From assembly GCF_001544355.1 (NCBI RefSeq), contig NZ_BCQI01000006.1, forward strand, positions 52,104 through 116,103: a stretch of DNA of 64,000 nucleotides, read 5' to 3'. Position numbers and translations under genes: made by a program. The stretch is from Alicyclobacillus acidiphilus NBRC 100859 (GTDB taxonomy: Bacteria; Bacillota; Bacilli; Alicyclobacillales; Alicyclobacillaceae). Below, piece by piece: positions 1 through 12,076 of this stretch (position 1 is the stretch's first letter; each line of letters opens with the position of its first letter). The notes under the pieces were generated by a model, which was not told the DNA's origin, did not search any database, and saw only the letters and a list, made by a program, of their open reading frames with translations.

Positions 1-3000
1 ATCAAGGCCCTGCAAGATGAATATGGCCCAGACAAATTCTATTTGTTCCACCGGGAACGGCGTTTCAATCCTGTTGATCAAGTGTACATGGGCTGGGAGC
101 GCAAACGCGGAAAACTCGTGGAGTTCGTGGAATTGCTGCGCGGCAAAACCGATACGAGTTTCACGGTGTGCGTTGGCGATCTCGACTGGCTGCGGGACGT
201 CCACTACGTGTTCACAGCCGATCTCGATACCAGGCTTCCCTTCGGCGTCGTCGCGCGTCTCGCTGGCACCATGCACCTCCCATACAACCGGCCGCGGCTG
301 AATCGGGAAGGTTCGCGCGTGATCGAAGGCTACGGCGTCTTGCAGCCAACCTTGAGCGTCACCTACGAGTCGACGGAGAAATCGCGGTTTGCCTCGCTTT
401 GGGCGGGCGATCTCGGCATCGATCCATACGCCTTCGCCGTCTCCAATCCGTATCAGGACCTGTTTGGCCAGGCCGTGTTCGTCGGCAAGGGCATTTTCGA
501 CGTGGACGCCTTCGCCAGCACGCTCGTCGATCGCATTCCTGAAAACCACGTGCTCAGCCACGACATTCTGGAGGGTGGCTTTCTGCGCGCAGGGCTGGTG
601 GCGGACGTCGAGGTCGTCGAAGAGCAGCCGACGACGGTCTATGCCTACCAACGCCGGGCGCATCGTTGGATTCGCGGCGATTGGCAGCTTCTGCAGTGGA
701 TCGGGCGGGCCTGTCGCGACAGGCGCGGACAGCGTCGCCCCGTCGATCTCTGCGGTGTCGTGCGCTGGCATATTGTCGATCACGTTCGGCGAAGCCTCCT
801 GCCGCCCGCCTTGCTCGTCGTCGTTTGGCTCGGGGCTTTGCACGTGCTGCCAGGGCGCACCGCCGTCTGGTCGTGGATCGTGCTCCTGACCATGTTCGCG
901 CCCTTCATCCAAACGTGCGCGGGCGGCGTGCTGGAACGGGACATCGACGTGCGTCGCGCGGCGACGGTGTTTGCGCAAAACCTGATCCAACTGCTGCTTT
1001 TGCCGTTTACGGCCGCGATTGCGGTGGATGCCGCCATTCGCACGCTCTACCGCATGCTGGTCAGCCGGCGAAGGCTGCTCGAGTGGGTGCCTTCCGCGCA
1101 AATGGAGCGGTTTAGCGGCAGTACGACGGTGATGTACGGTCCCCTCGGCGTCGTTGTCTTGCTTGCCATCGCGGTGTCCACATGGGCGGTCGGCGGGGCG
1201 GCTTCGATCATCGTCGGCAGTTGCGCGTTTGTCGTGTGTGTCATCGTGTTTCCCGTGATCCGATGGCTGAATCGGGCGCCTTCTCCAGAGACGGATACGT
1301 GGGTAGAAGCGCATCAATCCGTGCTGGCCGATTGGGTCCGCGACATTTGGGCGTTCTACGAACGGTATGTGACGGCCGAGGAGTCGTGGATTCCGCCCGA
1401 CAATGTTCAATACGAACCGAAGGAGACCATCGCGCACCGAACGTCGCCAACCAACATCGGCCTCTACCTGTTGAGCGTGCTGGCAGCGCGCGATGTCGGG
1501 CTGATTGACACGCGGGCGATGATCGACCGGATCGAGCGGACGATAGATACCGTCGATCACTTGGAAAAGTGGCATGGGCACCTGCTCAACTGGTACGACA
1601 CCACCAATGCCCAGCCGTTGTCGCCGAAGTACGTGTCCACCGTCGATTCCGGCAACTTCGTCGCGTGTCTGATGGTTGCCGCGCAAGGGCTGAAAGAGTA
1701 TCGGGATGCGGCGGAAGCCGAACAGGCGGAACGAATGACTGCCTTGGCGGATCGACTGCGGCAGTTGATTCGGAACACCGATTTTCGTCCGCTGTACAAC
1801 GGGAATGAACGACTGTTTTCGCTGGGCTACCACGTCGACAGGGACGAGAAGGAATCGATTCTGTACGATCTCATGGCTTCAGAAGCGCGGCAGGTCAGTT
1901 TTGTGGCGATTGCGCTCGGTCAGGTTCCGGTTTCTCACTGGTTCGCGCTGAGCCGAACGATGACTCGCGCGGAGGGCCGTAAGACACTCTTGTCCTGGTC
2001 GGGTACGATGTTTGAATATCTGATGCCGCGCCTGCTGATGCGAACGTACGCGAACTCGCTTTGGGACGAGACGTATCAAGGGGTGGTCGCCAAACAGCAA
2101 GTGTATGCGGCAGAGCGCGGCGTGCCGTTTGGCGTGTCGGAGAGCGGTTACTACGCGTTCGACTATCAATTGAACTACCAGTACCGCGCCTTCGGAGTGC
2201 CAGGTCTTGGCTTGGACAGAGGGCTGGACCGCCATTTGGTCGTCGCGCCGTATGCGACGATTCTGGCGATGCCCATCGCGAAAGACGCGTCGCTGACAGC
2301 GCTGCGACAGTTTGAGCAGCTTGGCGCGAAGGGAATGTTCGGTTATTACGAGGCCGTCGACTTTACGGTGGATCGGCTGCCGCAGGGCCATCGGCACGAG
2401 GTCATCCGCAGCTTCATGGCGCATCACCAGGGCATGAGCTTGTTGACGTTGGTCAATCTGTTGAAGAACGACGTCATGGTGAGGCGTTTTCACGCCTTGC
2501 CCGAAGTTCAGGCGGCCGAATTTTTGCTGCAGGAGAAAATTCCGCGCAAAGCGGCCATGATTGAAGAGCCGGCCGGCAGCCAACTGAAGGGGGCGGAGTT
2601 GGGCGAGGGGCGTGCGGACGACGAACGCCGCGTCTCGCAATACAAATGGCCGCTCGAAGTCAATGTCCTGTCCAATGGGCGCATGGCAAGCGTGTCCACG
2701 TCGCGGGGGGATGGGTTCCTGTCGTGGAAAGGCATCCATGTCACGCGCTGGCACGACGATGCGCTCGCGAATCTGAGCGGGACCGTGCTCTACCTCCACG
2801 ATGTCGCTTCCGAGACGACCTGGAGTCCCACCGCGTTTCCTCTGGGGCGGGGGGACGACGGCGACGCCCGGTTCCGGGCGGACAAATCGACATACCAATG
2901 TACGGTTGACGGGATCGAATCCACGCTTGAGATCACGGTGGCTCCTGACGTCGACGTCGAGGTCAGGCGGTTGGAACTGATCAATCGTTCGAACAGTCCG

Positions 3001-6000
3001 CGGACCATCGAAGTGACGTCGTTTCAAGAATTGGCCTTGGCCGATCCGGCGGCGGATCGATCCCATCCCGCCTTCAGCCGGTTGTTCGTCGAGACGAGCC
3101 ACGATGCGGAATCAGGCTGTCTGCTCGCGAAGCGCAGGCCGCGCGAGGCGGACGAGGCCGAAACTTGGGCCGTGCACACGCTGTTCGTCGAGGGGCAGCC
3201 GGTCACTGGGGCGTATGAATTCGAGACGGAGCGGCCTGTGTTCATCGGCCGGGGACGATCGCTCAAGCATCCTCGGGCCTTGACGCACAACCTGCAAGGC
3301 AAGTTGGGTTCTGTCGCCGACCCAGCGTTCGTCATGCGCAGGCGCGTGCAGATTCCTGTGAATCAACGGGTCGTCGTGTATCTGTTGACCGGTGTCGCCA
3401 ATACGCGCGAGGACGCGCTGCACATGGTCCAAACGCTGCAGGAACCGAGGGCTGTGTCGCATGTGTTCCACCTGGCGTGGATCCGGTCGCAGATTGAGCT
3501 GCGCTACGCGCATCTCTCGCCTCGGCAGAGCATGGACGCGCAGTCGCTCGCCGCGCGTTTGCTGTTTCCGGCTGCATTGTCCGAGCGGCGAAAGCATGCC
3601 ATCGAACAGAATGTCCTCGGGCAATCGTCACTGTGGCCGCACGGTCTCAGCGGAGACGCGCCGATTGTGACCGTGCGGCTCGCGTTTCACGCGGATCTGC
3701 CCTTCGTGGTCGCCGTCGCGCGCTTGCATCATTATCTGTGCTCACGCGGACTCGCCATCGGTCTCGCCATTCTCGACGAGACCGTCGGCGGCTACCAGGA
3801 CCAGGTGGCGGCCGAACTGCGTGATCGCCTCGCCGCGACGGGCTTGGGCGATATGAACCGGATTGTGGTGCTGAAGGCGGATCGACTGCGTGACGCGGAG
3901 CGGACACTGCTCGAAGCTGTGTCTCGCATCTGGATCGAAGCAGGCGGCCCGTCCGTCCGGACGCAGCTCCAAACCGCATCGCCAAGCGGTGAACAAAGTC
4001 CTTCAGTCGGGCGAAGTTCCACAGCCGGATCAGCCGGATCGTCCGCTGGTGGACGGACTCCGGAACTCCGCAGCGCTCGGTCGGCTTCTCCGCGCCCGGA
4101 CTCACAGACCGCGGACGACAGGGAATTTGCCAACGGCGTGGGCGGCTTTGTCGATGGAGGCAGGGCGTACGAAATGGATGTCACCATGGATGCCGCCGGC
4201 GTACCGTCGAACAAGCCATGGTCGAACGTGCTCGCCAACCCGCATTTCGGGACGCTCATCACCGAACTCGGTACCGGCTATACCTGGTGGGGCAATTCGC
4301 GCGAATTCAAACTGACGCCGTGGCACAACGACCCTGTGCTGGATCCCCCGGCGGAGTGTTTCTATATCCACGATCTCGACACGGACACATTGACCTCGGC
4401 GGCTCCGAAGCCGGCGGGAGAGGGTCTGACCTATCGCGTGACGCACACCTTTGGCAAAACGCGTTTTCAATCGTCGGACGCTGTCCTCGAACGGACGATG
4501 GAGGTGGTGGTCCCTCCGGAGGCGCCCATCAAGCTGATTCGGTTGAGGCTTCGCAATCGGACACATCAAACCAGGCGCGTGGCGGTGACGTATTACTTGG
4601 ATTGGGTGCTTGGCGTGTCGAGAGAGAACCAGTCGTCGTTTATCGTCACAGATTGGGATGACGATAGCGAGTCGCTGATCGCCCACAACACCTACCAGAC
4701 GACGTTTCGCGACGCCTTCGGCTTTCTCCATATGGCGACCGACGCTGTGGCGGACGACGAACTGCGTTCGTGGACGGCGGATCGACAGGAATTCATCGGT
4801 GTGCCGACGGGAAACGCGTCCGAAGTGGCCTCGTTCGCGAGGCCAGCCGGACTTCGACAAGCAGCGTTGTCCAAGCGGACAGGCACCGTGATCGATGCGT
4901 GCGGCGCCATTCGCCAAGTGGTCGGCGTACCGGCAGGCGGCGAGGCGAATGTCATGGTCCTGGTTGGTTGCGCGCCGTCCGCCGACGAAATTCGAGCTCT
5001 CGTCCGCGAATACGGCAGTGTGGCGGCGTATGAAGAAGCTGCTCGCGCGACCTCGACGTTCTGGCGGGAGACGCTGGGACAGGTGCAGGTGCGGACGCCG
5101 GATCGAGCCATGGATATTCTCCTCAACGGCTGGCTGTTGTACCAAGCGCTTGCCTGCCGTCTGTGGGCCCGTACGGCGTTTTATCAGGCGGGCGGGGCAT
5201 TCGGATTTCGCGATCAACTTCAGGATTCGCTCGCGCTCCTGCACGCCAAGCCTGACATCGCTCGTGCGCAGATCATTCGCAACTCGGCGCACCAATATCG
5301 CGAAGGCGATGTGCAGCACTGGTGGCATGAGGAAACTGGCAAGGGCATTCGCACCAAATTCTCGGATGACCTTCTGTGGCTCCCGTACGCCGTTTCACGC
5401 TACGTCGAACACACCGGGGATTTGACGGTGCTCGACGAACGGGTGCCGTTTCTGACGAGCGAGGTTCTCCGGGAAGATGAGCTGGAACGCTACGAGGACA
5501 CCGTCGTGTCCGACGAAATGGGTACGGTGCTGGATCACGCGATTCGCGCCATCCGCCATGCGCTTCGGTTCGGCGAGCACGGCCTGCCGCTCATGGGCAT
5601 CGGCGACTGGAACGACGGCATGAGCCGTGTCGGGGCCAAGGGACGCGGCGAGAGCGTGTGGTTGGCTTGGTTCCTGCTCGACGTGTTGAAGCGGTTCACG
5701 CGTTTGCCCAAAAACGTGCTGGCGCAGGATGTGCGCGATCAGCTGCAGGCGCACGTGGAGCGCCTCAAACGGGCCGCCAACGACAACGCCTGGGACGGGG
5801 TCTGGTTCCGCAGGGCGTTCACCGATGCTGGCCAATGGCTCGGTTCCATTGCGAACGGCGAATGCCGCATCGACGCCATCGCGCAATCGTGGTCCGTCAT
5901 TTCCGACGGAACGTCGCGCGAACGGCAACTGCGCGCGATGAAGTCGTTTGACAAGGAATTGGTCGATCCCGCCCTTGGCGTGGCTCGCTTGCTGACACCC

Positions 6001-6594
6001 GCATTCCAGGACACACAGCCGAGCCCTGGCTACATTCAGGGATATCCGGCTGGCATTCGGGAAAACGGCGGACAGTATACCCACGGGGTCATCTGGGGCA
6101 TTGTGGCGTGGGCGTTGTTGCGTCAATCGGACAAAGCGCACAAGCTGTTCTCCATGCTGAATCCGATTCACCATACGCGATCTCCACACGAGATCGCCAT
6201 CTATGGCAACGAACCGTACGTGATGTCCGCCGATATCTATACGGCCGATCCGAACCGGGGGCAAGCAGGATGGTCGTGGTACACCGGAGCGGCAGGCTGG
6301 ATGTACCAAGCAGGACTCGAGTACGTGCTTGGCGTCACGCGCCGGGCCGACAGACTCCACATCCGGCCGTGTGTTCCAGCCGACTGGACGACGTTCCACG
6401 TCATGTATCGGTATGGATCGGCGATCTACAGCATCGAAGTGGATTGCAGCGCAGAGGACGCCGATGAGGCGCCGACCTGGGTGATCGACGGTGCGCGTCA
6501 GACCTCGCCATACTTGCAGCTCGTCGATGACGGGAAAACGCACAACGTGTCCGTCCAGGTCGGTCGCGACGCGACGCTCGAAGTGGTCGGGTAA
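1..6594 (+). CDS. Cyclic beta-glucan synthase / GH94-family protein, 5'-partial
   Basis: The reading frame is open to the left edge, so the start lies upstream; about 2,197 C-terminal residues are present, against roughly 2,800 in complete NdvB-type synthases. The order seen is: the end of a processive GT84 glycosyltransferase (DLDT near base 216; an RRAHRWIRGDWQ motif near 655-690), hydrophobic segments near 790-880, 990-1040 and 1140-1260, a glycoamylase-like domain (SPTNIGLYLL near 1447), then GH94-type domains, with the phosphorolysis-like acid motif GIGDWNDGM near 5600. In the NdvB family the glycosyltransferase builds a linear beta-1,2-glucan and the GH94 part controls chain length; linkage specificity cannot be read here. 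A Ser/Gly/Pro-rich linker lies near 3960-4120 (see findings). A terminator hairpin follows the stop. Family call is firm; the exact product is less so. Confidence 0.88.
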   Translation: MKALQDEYGPDKFYLFHRERRFNPVDQVYMGWERKRGKLVEFVELLRGKTDTSFTVCVGDLDWLRDVHYVFTADLDTRLPFGVVARLAGTMHLPYNRPRLNREGSRVIEGYGVLQPTLSVTYESTEKSRFASLWAGDLGIDPYAFAVSNPYQDLFGQAVFVGKGIFDVDAFASTLVDRIPENHVLSHDILEGGFLRAGLVADVEVVEEQPTTVYAYQRRAHRWIRGDWQLLQWIGRACRDRRGQRRPVDLCGVVRWHIVDHVRRSLLPPALLVVVWLGALHVLPGRTAVWSWIVLLTMFAPFIQTCAGGVLERDIDVRRAATVFAQNLIQLLLLPFTAAIAVDAAIRTLYRMLVSRRRLLEWVPSAQMERFSGSTTVMYGPLGVVVLLAIAVSTWAVGGAASIIVGSCAFVVCVIVFPVIRWLNRAPSPETDTWVEAHQSVLADWVRDIWAFYERYVTAEESWIPPDNVQYEPKETIAHRTSPTNIGLYLLSVLAARDVGLIDTRAMIDRIERTIDTVDHLEKWHGHLLNWYDTTNAQPLSPKYVSTVDSGNFVACLMVAAQGLKEYRDAAEAEQAERMTALADRLRQLIRNTDFRPLYNGNERLFSLGYHVDRDEKESILYDLMASEARQVSFVAIALGQVPVSHWFALSRTMTRAEGRKTLLSWSGTMFEYLMPRLLMRTYANSLWDETYQGVVAKQQVYAAERGVPFGVSESGYYAFDYQLNYQYRAFGVPGLGLDRGLDRHLVVAPYATILAMPIAKDASLTALRQFEQLGAKGMFGYYEAVDFTVDRLPQGHRHEVIRSFMAHHQGMSLLTLVNLLKNDVMVRRFHALPEVQAAEFLLQEKIPRKAAMIEEPAGSQLKGAELGEGRADDERRVSQYKWPLEVNVLSNGRMASVSTSRGDGFLSWKGIHVTRWHDDALANLSGTVLYLHDVASETTWSPTAFPLGRGDDGDARFRADKSTYQCTVDGIESTLEITVAPDVDVEVRRLELINRSNSPRTIEVTSFQELALADPAADRSHPAFSRLFVETSHDAESGCLLAKRRPREADEAETWAVHTLFVEGQPVTGAYEFETERPVFIGRGRSLKHPRALTHNLQGKLGSVADPAFVMRRRVQIPVNQRVVVYLLTGVANTREDALHMVQTLQEPRAVSHVFHLAWIRSQIELRYAHLSPRQSMDAQSLAARLLFPAALSERRKHAIEQNVLGQSSLWPHGLSGDAPIVTVRLAFHADLPFVVAVARLHHYLCSRGLAIGLAILDETVGGYQDQVAAELRDRLAATGLGDMNRIVVLKADRLRDAERTLLEAVSRIWIEAGGPSVRTQLQTASPSGEQSPSVGRSSTAGSAGSSAGGRTPELRSARSASPRPDSQTADDREFANGVGGFVDGGRAYEMDVTMDAAGVPSNKPWSNVLANPHFGTLITELGTGYTWWGNSREFKLTPWHNDPVLDPPAECFYIHDLDTDTLTSAAPKPAGEGLTYRVTHTFGKTRFQSSDAVLERTMEVVVPPEAPIKLIRLRLRNRTHQTRRVAVTYYLDWVLGVSRENQSSFIVTDWDDDSESLIAHNTYQTTFRDAFGFLHMATDAVADDELRSWTADRQEFIGVPTGNASEVASFARPAGLRQAALSKRTGTVIDACGAIRQVVGVPAGGEANVMVLVGCAPSADEIRALVREYGSVAAYEEAARATSTFWRETLGQVQVRTPDRAMDILLNGWLLYQALACRLWARTAFYQAGGAFGFRDQLQDSLALLHAKPDIARAQIIRNSAHQYREGDVQHWWHEETGKGIRTKFSDDLLWLPYAVSRYVEHTGDLTVLDERVPFLTSEVLREDELERYEDTVVSDEMGTVLDHAIRAIRHALRFGEHGLPLMGIGDWNDGMSRVGAKGRGESVWLAWFLLDVLKRFTRLPKNVLAQDVRDQLQAHVERLKRAANDNAWDGVWFRRAFTDAGQWLGSIANGECRIDAIAQSWSVISDGTSRERQLRAMKSFDKELVDPALGVARLLTPAFQDTQPSPGYIQGYPAGIRENGGQYTHGVIWGIVAWALLRQSDKAHKLFSMLNPIHHTRSPHEIAIYGNEPYVMSADIYTADPNRGQAGWSWYTGAAGWMYQAGLEYVLGVTRRADRLHIRPCVPADWTTFHVMYRYGSAIYSIEVDCSAEDADEAPTWVIDGARQTSPYLQLVDDGKTHNVSVQVGRDATLEVVG

Positions 6595-6617
6595 GGGGCC
6601 TCTTGCAGGGGCCCCTT
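6593..6617. terminator. Hairpin terminator between convergent genes
   Basis: An 8-bp perfect stem (AAGGGGCC/GGCCCCTT, 9-nt loop) overlaps the glucan synthase stop codon and is followed by a T-rich stretch (gaacgttttctt). It separates this gene from the convergent NmrA-type gene. Confidence 0.7.
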
Positions 6618-6695
6618 GAACGTTTTCTTAACTTTTAGAAACAACTCAGAAACAGCGTGATCAAACGAGCTAATCCATTGCTGTCGTTCACCCGA

Positions 6696-7571
6696 TCACG
6701 CTTGCCCAGCTTGAAGTTGTCGAACGATTTCACCCAAGGCCTGGCGAATTGGGGTGACTGGACGGCCCAGCAACTTTTCGAAGTCGTCGCTCTCGACTTC
6801 CAACGTACCCTCCCGGATACCTTGTTGAATGCCCACCAGGAGAGGAATGACAAAGTCAGGCACGCCCGCGCTCTTCATGATCTCGGCATACTTCGCGTCG
6901 TCTGTCTGTTGAACGGTGATTTCCTTACCCAACACCTCGCCGACGATGGAGGCTAATCCGGCCTGCGTCATCAGCTTTCCAGAAAGTTCATACACGGTCT
7001 TTTCGTGTCCTTCTCCTGCGAGCACTGCGGCGGCAGCTTCCGCGTAATCCTGCCTGGGAGCCCAACCCACTTTGCCTTCTCCTGCTGAAGTCACCCACGG
7101 CGCGCCGGCCATCACCGCTTGAATCGACGACGTCTCGTTTTCCAAGTACCAGTTGTTCCGAAGGAACGAATACGGAATACCCGTTTTCAAAATGGCTTGC
7201 TCCGTGGCCTTGTGGGTAGGAGCCAAGAGATTTCGACTTTCCTGGGCATTGACGATACTGGTGTATGCAATGAACTTGACCTGCGCCTGTTGCGCTGCTG
7301 CCACTGCGTGTCCGTGCTGGCGAATACGCGTCTCGTTATCCCCATCCGCGGAAATGATCAGTAACCGATCCACGCCTTGAAACGCGGCATTCAACGTTTC
7401 GGGCTGATCAAAGTCTCCACGCCGAACTTCGACGCCGCGCGATTGGAGATCTTTCGCCTTGTCTGGATTTCGCACGCTGACTGCAAGCTGACTTGTGGGA
7501 ACGCGCTTGAGCAGCGCTTCCACAACCTTCGATCCCAATTGCCCTGTGGCACCTGTCACCAGTAGTTTCAT
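6696..7571 (-). CDS. NmrA/QorB-type NAD(P)-binding oxidoreductase
   Basis: A 291-residue atypical SDR. It starts MKLLVTGATGQLG, a Rossmann GxxGxxG nucleotide-binding motif at residues 6-13, followed by the NmrA-like regions AYTSIVNA and LRNNWYLEN. The closest characterised family is NAD(P)H:quinone oxidoreductase 2 (QorB/YtfG), cytoplasmic enzymes that reduce small quinones; the substrate here is inferred. The start is ATG 7571 because GGAGG at 7580-7584 sits 8 nt upstream; an ATG at 7586 would overlap that site. A decayed TetR gene lies immediately upstream on the same strand, and such regulators often control this enzyme class. Confidence 0.85.
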   Translation of the reverse strand: MKLLVTGATGQLGSKVVEALLKRVPTSQLAVSVRNPDKAKDLQSRGVEVRRGDFDQPETLNAAFQGVDRLLIISADGDNETRIRQHGHAVAAAQQAQVKFIAYTSIVNAQESRNLLAPTHKATEQAILKTGIPYSFLRNNWYLENETSSIQAVMAGAPWVTSAGEGKVGWAPRQDYAEAAAAVLAGEGHEKTVYELSGKLMTQAGLASIVGEVLGKEITVQQTDDAKYAEIMKSAGVPDFVIPLLVGIQQGIREGTLEVESDDFEKLLGRPVTPIRQALGEIVRQLQAGQA

Positions 7572-7596
7572 ATCCCAAACCTCCATCGCATGATTT

Positions 7597-7972
7597 TCAT
7601 ATTGTCCTCGTACAACAAATGGCGCGCTCCGCTTTCCGAAACTCCAGCGAGACGCCCGAGAGGGTCCGACGAATGTCCACGCCAGCGAGAGCTACCGCCT
7701 CCACAACCCCCTTGTGATGGAGACCTTCTTTGTACAATTTGTGACAGAAAATCAAAAAAGGCCGAACCTGGATCGTCATCATTCAGCATGTTCTCGGCCT
7801 GCTCAATCACACGTCGCTTGTAGTTGACGATGACCGCTTCATACAACGTGTCTTTCGTCGGGAAGTGACGATAAACGGTTCTTACCCCGAAACCGGCTCG
7901 ACGCGCAATTTCGTCAATCGGAATCTCGATCCCGTCGGTCGCAAAAGCTTGGGCTGCGACACCCCTCAGGAC
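7597..7972 (-). pseudogene. TetR-family regulator remnant
   Basis: Conceptual translation from 7972 downward gives a typical TetR helix-turn-helix (EIARRAGFGVRTVYRHFPTKDTLY), but an in-frame TGA at 7973-7975 replaces the expected first 15 or so residues. Near 7730 the frame shifts by one base: FFDFLSQIV in one frame continues as YKEGLHHKGVVEAVALAGVD in another. The second frame ends at 7597, far short of the usual length of about 190 residues. Three separate lesions make a functional product very unlikely. The remnant lies directly upstream of the NmrA-type gene and was probably its regulator. Confidence 0.8.
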
Positions 7973-8038
7973 TCAAGTTTACCTAGATCGGTACAAGTTG
8001 ACAAATACGTCTCCGGCATTTGTGCGTACACAACTTTT

Positions 8039-8098
8039 AGTCAAAGATAGTCAAAGTCAGAATGTCGTGCTATAATGGTCAAAGAAAGTCAAGGTCAA
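8039..8098 (+). promoter_or_regulatory. clpE promoter with two CtsR operators
   Basis: A -10 box TATAAT lies at 8071-8076. Two tandem heptad pairs of the CtsR type flank it: GTCAAA at 8040-8045 and 8050-8055, then GTCAAA at 8078-8083 and GTCAAG at 8088-8093, with a further GGTCAA at 8093-8098. CtsR is the repressor of clp genes in low-GC Gram-positives; its consensus is two direct GTCAAA heptads separated by 4 bases, as seen here. One operator overlaps the -35 region and the other the transcription start, so heat or protein stress should derepress clpE. Confidence 0.88.
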
Positions 8099-8156
8099 CC
8101 CAATCTGGGCGGCCGAAGCTGAACAAATGGTGCGCAATTCGAAGGAGGTTTTACGA

Positions 8157-10352
<2,196 letters not shown>

Positions 10353-10370
10353 TCCAATCGAACGATGCGA

Positions 10371-10413
10371 ATGGGGCAGCCGCCCGGCGATGGTCGGGGC
10401 TGCCCCATTTTGT
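10371..10413 (+). terminator. Rho-independent terminator of clpE
   Basis: An 11-bp perfect stem (ATGGGGCAGCC at 10371-10381 with GGCTGCCCCAT at 10398-10408) is followed by TTTTGT. Confidence 0.85.
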
Positions 10414-10508
10414 GTTGTCGAAAAAGCTCGAAGGAGGGGATGACAGACAGGATATAATGGATGGGACAAGTCCTGGGGAGATGGATCGTCCGCAGGCGTT
10501 GAGGTTGC

Positions 10509-11906
10509 GTGGGGGTGTGTGGATTGGAGCGTTACATCGCGATAGGCTCGCTGGTCGTCAACGTGATCGTGCTGCTGGTGGTGTGGCTGAAGGGCAACAA
10601 CCAAGGCTCGACCAGGCGTTTGGAAGGGCAGTTGAAAGGGCTGGAAGGGCACTTCGAGCGGATCGAACGGACGATGCGCGAGCAGATGGCCGAATTCCGC
10701 GAAGCAACGAGCCACGGGGATCGACTGGCGCGAGAGGAACAAGCTCGAGCGTTCCAGTCGTTCAGCGAGATGATGCAGCGAGGATTGGCTGACGCGCATG
10801 CGCAAATGCAGCAGGCCTTCGCGAACCAACATCGGGCGACGCTGGACGCGATTGGCGAGATGTCCCGTCAGCACAAAGCGTTGCTGGACACCTTCCAAAA
10901 GCAACTGGCGGAATTGACGGCGATGAACGAACGCAAGCTCGAACACGTTCGCGACACGGTGGAACGCAAACTCACCGTGTTGCAGGAGGACAACAGCAAG
11001 CAACTCGAGCAGATGCGGATGACGGTGGACGAAAAGCTGCATCAGACGTTGGAGAAGCGGCTTGGAGAATCGTTTCAGTTGGTGAGTGAACGACTGGAAC
11101 TCGTTCACAAAGGGCTCGGAGAGATGCAATCGTTGGCTTCCGGCGTTGGTGATCTGAAACGCGTGCTGACGAACGTCAAGACGCGCGGCACGCTCGGTGA
11201 AATTCAGTTGGAGAACATCTTGGAGCAGGTCATGAGTCCGGAGCAATACCAGCGAAATGTCGCCATCAAAAAGGGGAGCCAGGAACGGGTCGACTTTGTG
11301 GTTCGGCTGCCGGGCAAGGACAAGCGCGATCAACCGGTCTTGCTCCCCATCGACGCCAAGTTTCCGTTGGAGGACTACCAGCGGCTGATGGACGCGCAGG
11401 AAGCGGGAGATTTGGCCGCCGCGACGGAAGCGGCAAAGTTGCTCGAAAGCCGCATCAAGCAGGAAGCCAAGGCGATTCAGGAAAAATACTTGTCGCCGCC
11501 TGATACGACGGACTTCGCCATCATGTTCTTGCCAATTGAGGGCCTGTTCGCCGAAGTGCTGCGCAAGTCGGGTCTTTGGGACTCGCTTCAGCGGGACTAT
11601 CGCGTGGTCGTGACCGGACCGACGACCATCACGGCACTGTTGAACAGCCTCCAGCTCGGCTTCCGCACCCTCGCGATTCAGCAGAGATCGAGCGAAGTGT
11701 GGAAGCTCCTCGGCGCTGTGAAAACCGAGTTCGGCAAATTTGGCGACATCCTTGAAAAGACACAGAAAAAGTTGAAGGAAGCGAGCAACACCATCGACAC
11801 GGCCGCGAGCAAATCGCGCTCCATCGAACGCAAGCTGAAACAGGTCGAAGCGGTGCCTTCGCTTGAGGCGGACGAAATTCTCGAATTGACGGATGGTGTC
11901 GTATGA
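10509..11906 (+). CDS. rmuC: RmuC-family protein (DNA recombination / inversion limiting)
   Basis: 465 residues: one N-terminal membrane segment (IAIGSLVVNVIVLLVVWL), a long coiled coil to about residue 220, then the RmuC nuclease-like domain with its conserved LLPIDAKFPLEDY stretch and a C-terminal amphipathic region. E. coli RmuC limits inversions at short inverted repeats; its biochemistry is poorly known and a nuclease fold is predicted. The start is GTG 10509, with a possible alternative at TTG 10524 preceded by GGGGGTG. The frame stays open well past the stop codon (see findings). Confidence 0.85.
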   Translation: MGVCGLERYIAIGSLVVNVIVLLVVWLKGNNQGSTRRLEGQLKGLEGHFERIERTMREQMAEFREATSHGDRLAREEQARAFQSFSEMMQRGLADAHAQMQQAFANQHRATLDAIGEMSRQHKALLDTFQKQLAELTAMNERKLEHVRDTVERKLTVLQEDNSKQLEQMRMTVDEKLHQTLEKRLGESFQLVSERLELVHKGLGEMQSLASGVGDLKRVLTNVKTRGTLGEIQLENILEQVMSPEQYQRNVAIKKGSQERVDFVVRLPGKDKRDQPVLLPIDAKFPLEDYQRLMDAQEAGDLAAATEAAKLLESRIKQEAKAIQEKYLSPPDTTDFAIMFLPIEGLFAEVLRKSGLWDSLQRDYRVVVTGPTTITALLNSLQLGFRTLAIQQRSSEVWKLLGAVKTEFGKFGDILEKTQKKLKEASNTIDTAASKSRSIERKLKQVEAVPSLEADEILELTDGVV

Positions 11907-12076
11907 ACAGGCCGAAAGCTCGTCGACCGCGCGCCGGAAGAGTATCGGCCTGCCGAATGGCGCGGCAAGCCCAATCCGGTCCGCGAGCAGTGGCTGCGCC
12001 ACGCTCGCCTGGATAGCGTCGAAATCAGAATATCGGCCAGGGCTTCCGCCATTCTTGCCCGCCGCTTCGCTTCATC

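Noticed and set aside
1879..3102. Long minus-strand open frames inside the glucan synthase and formate dehydrogenase genes
   Set aside because: They are antisense shadows in GC-rich coding DNA: Arg/His/Gln-rich, without motifs or ribosome binding sites. The frame at 45087-47132 is the same kind.
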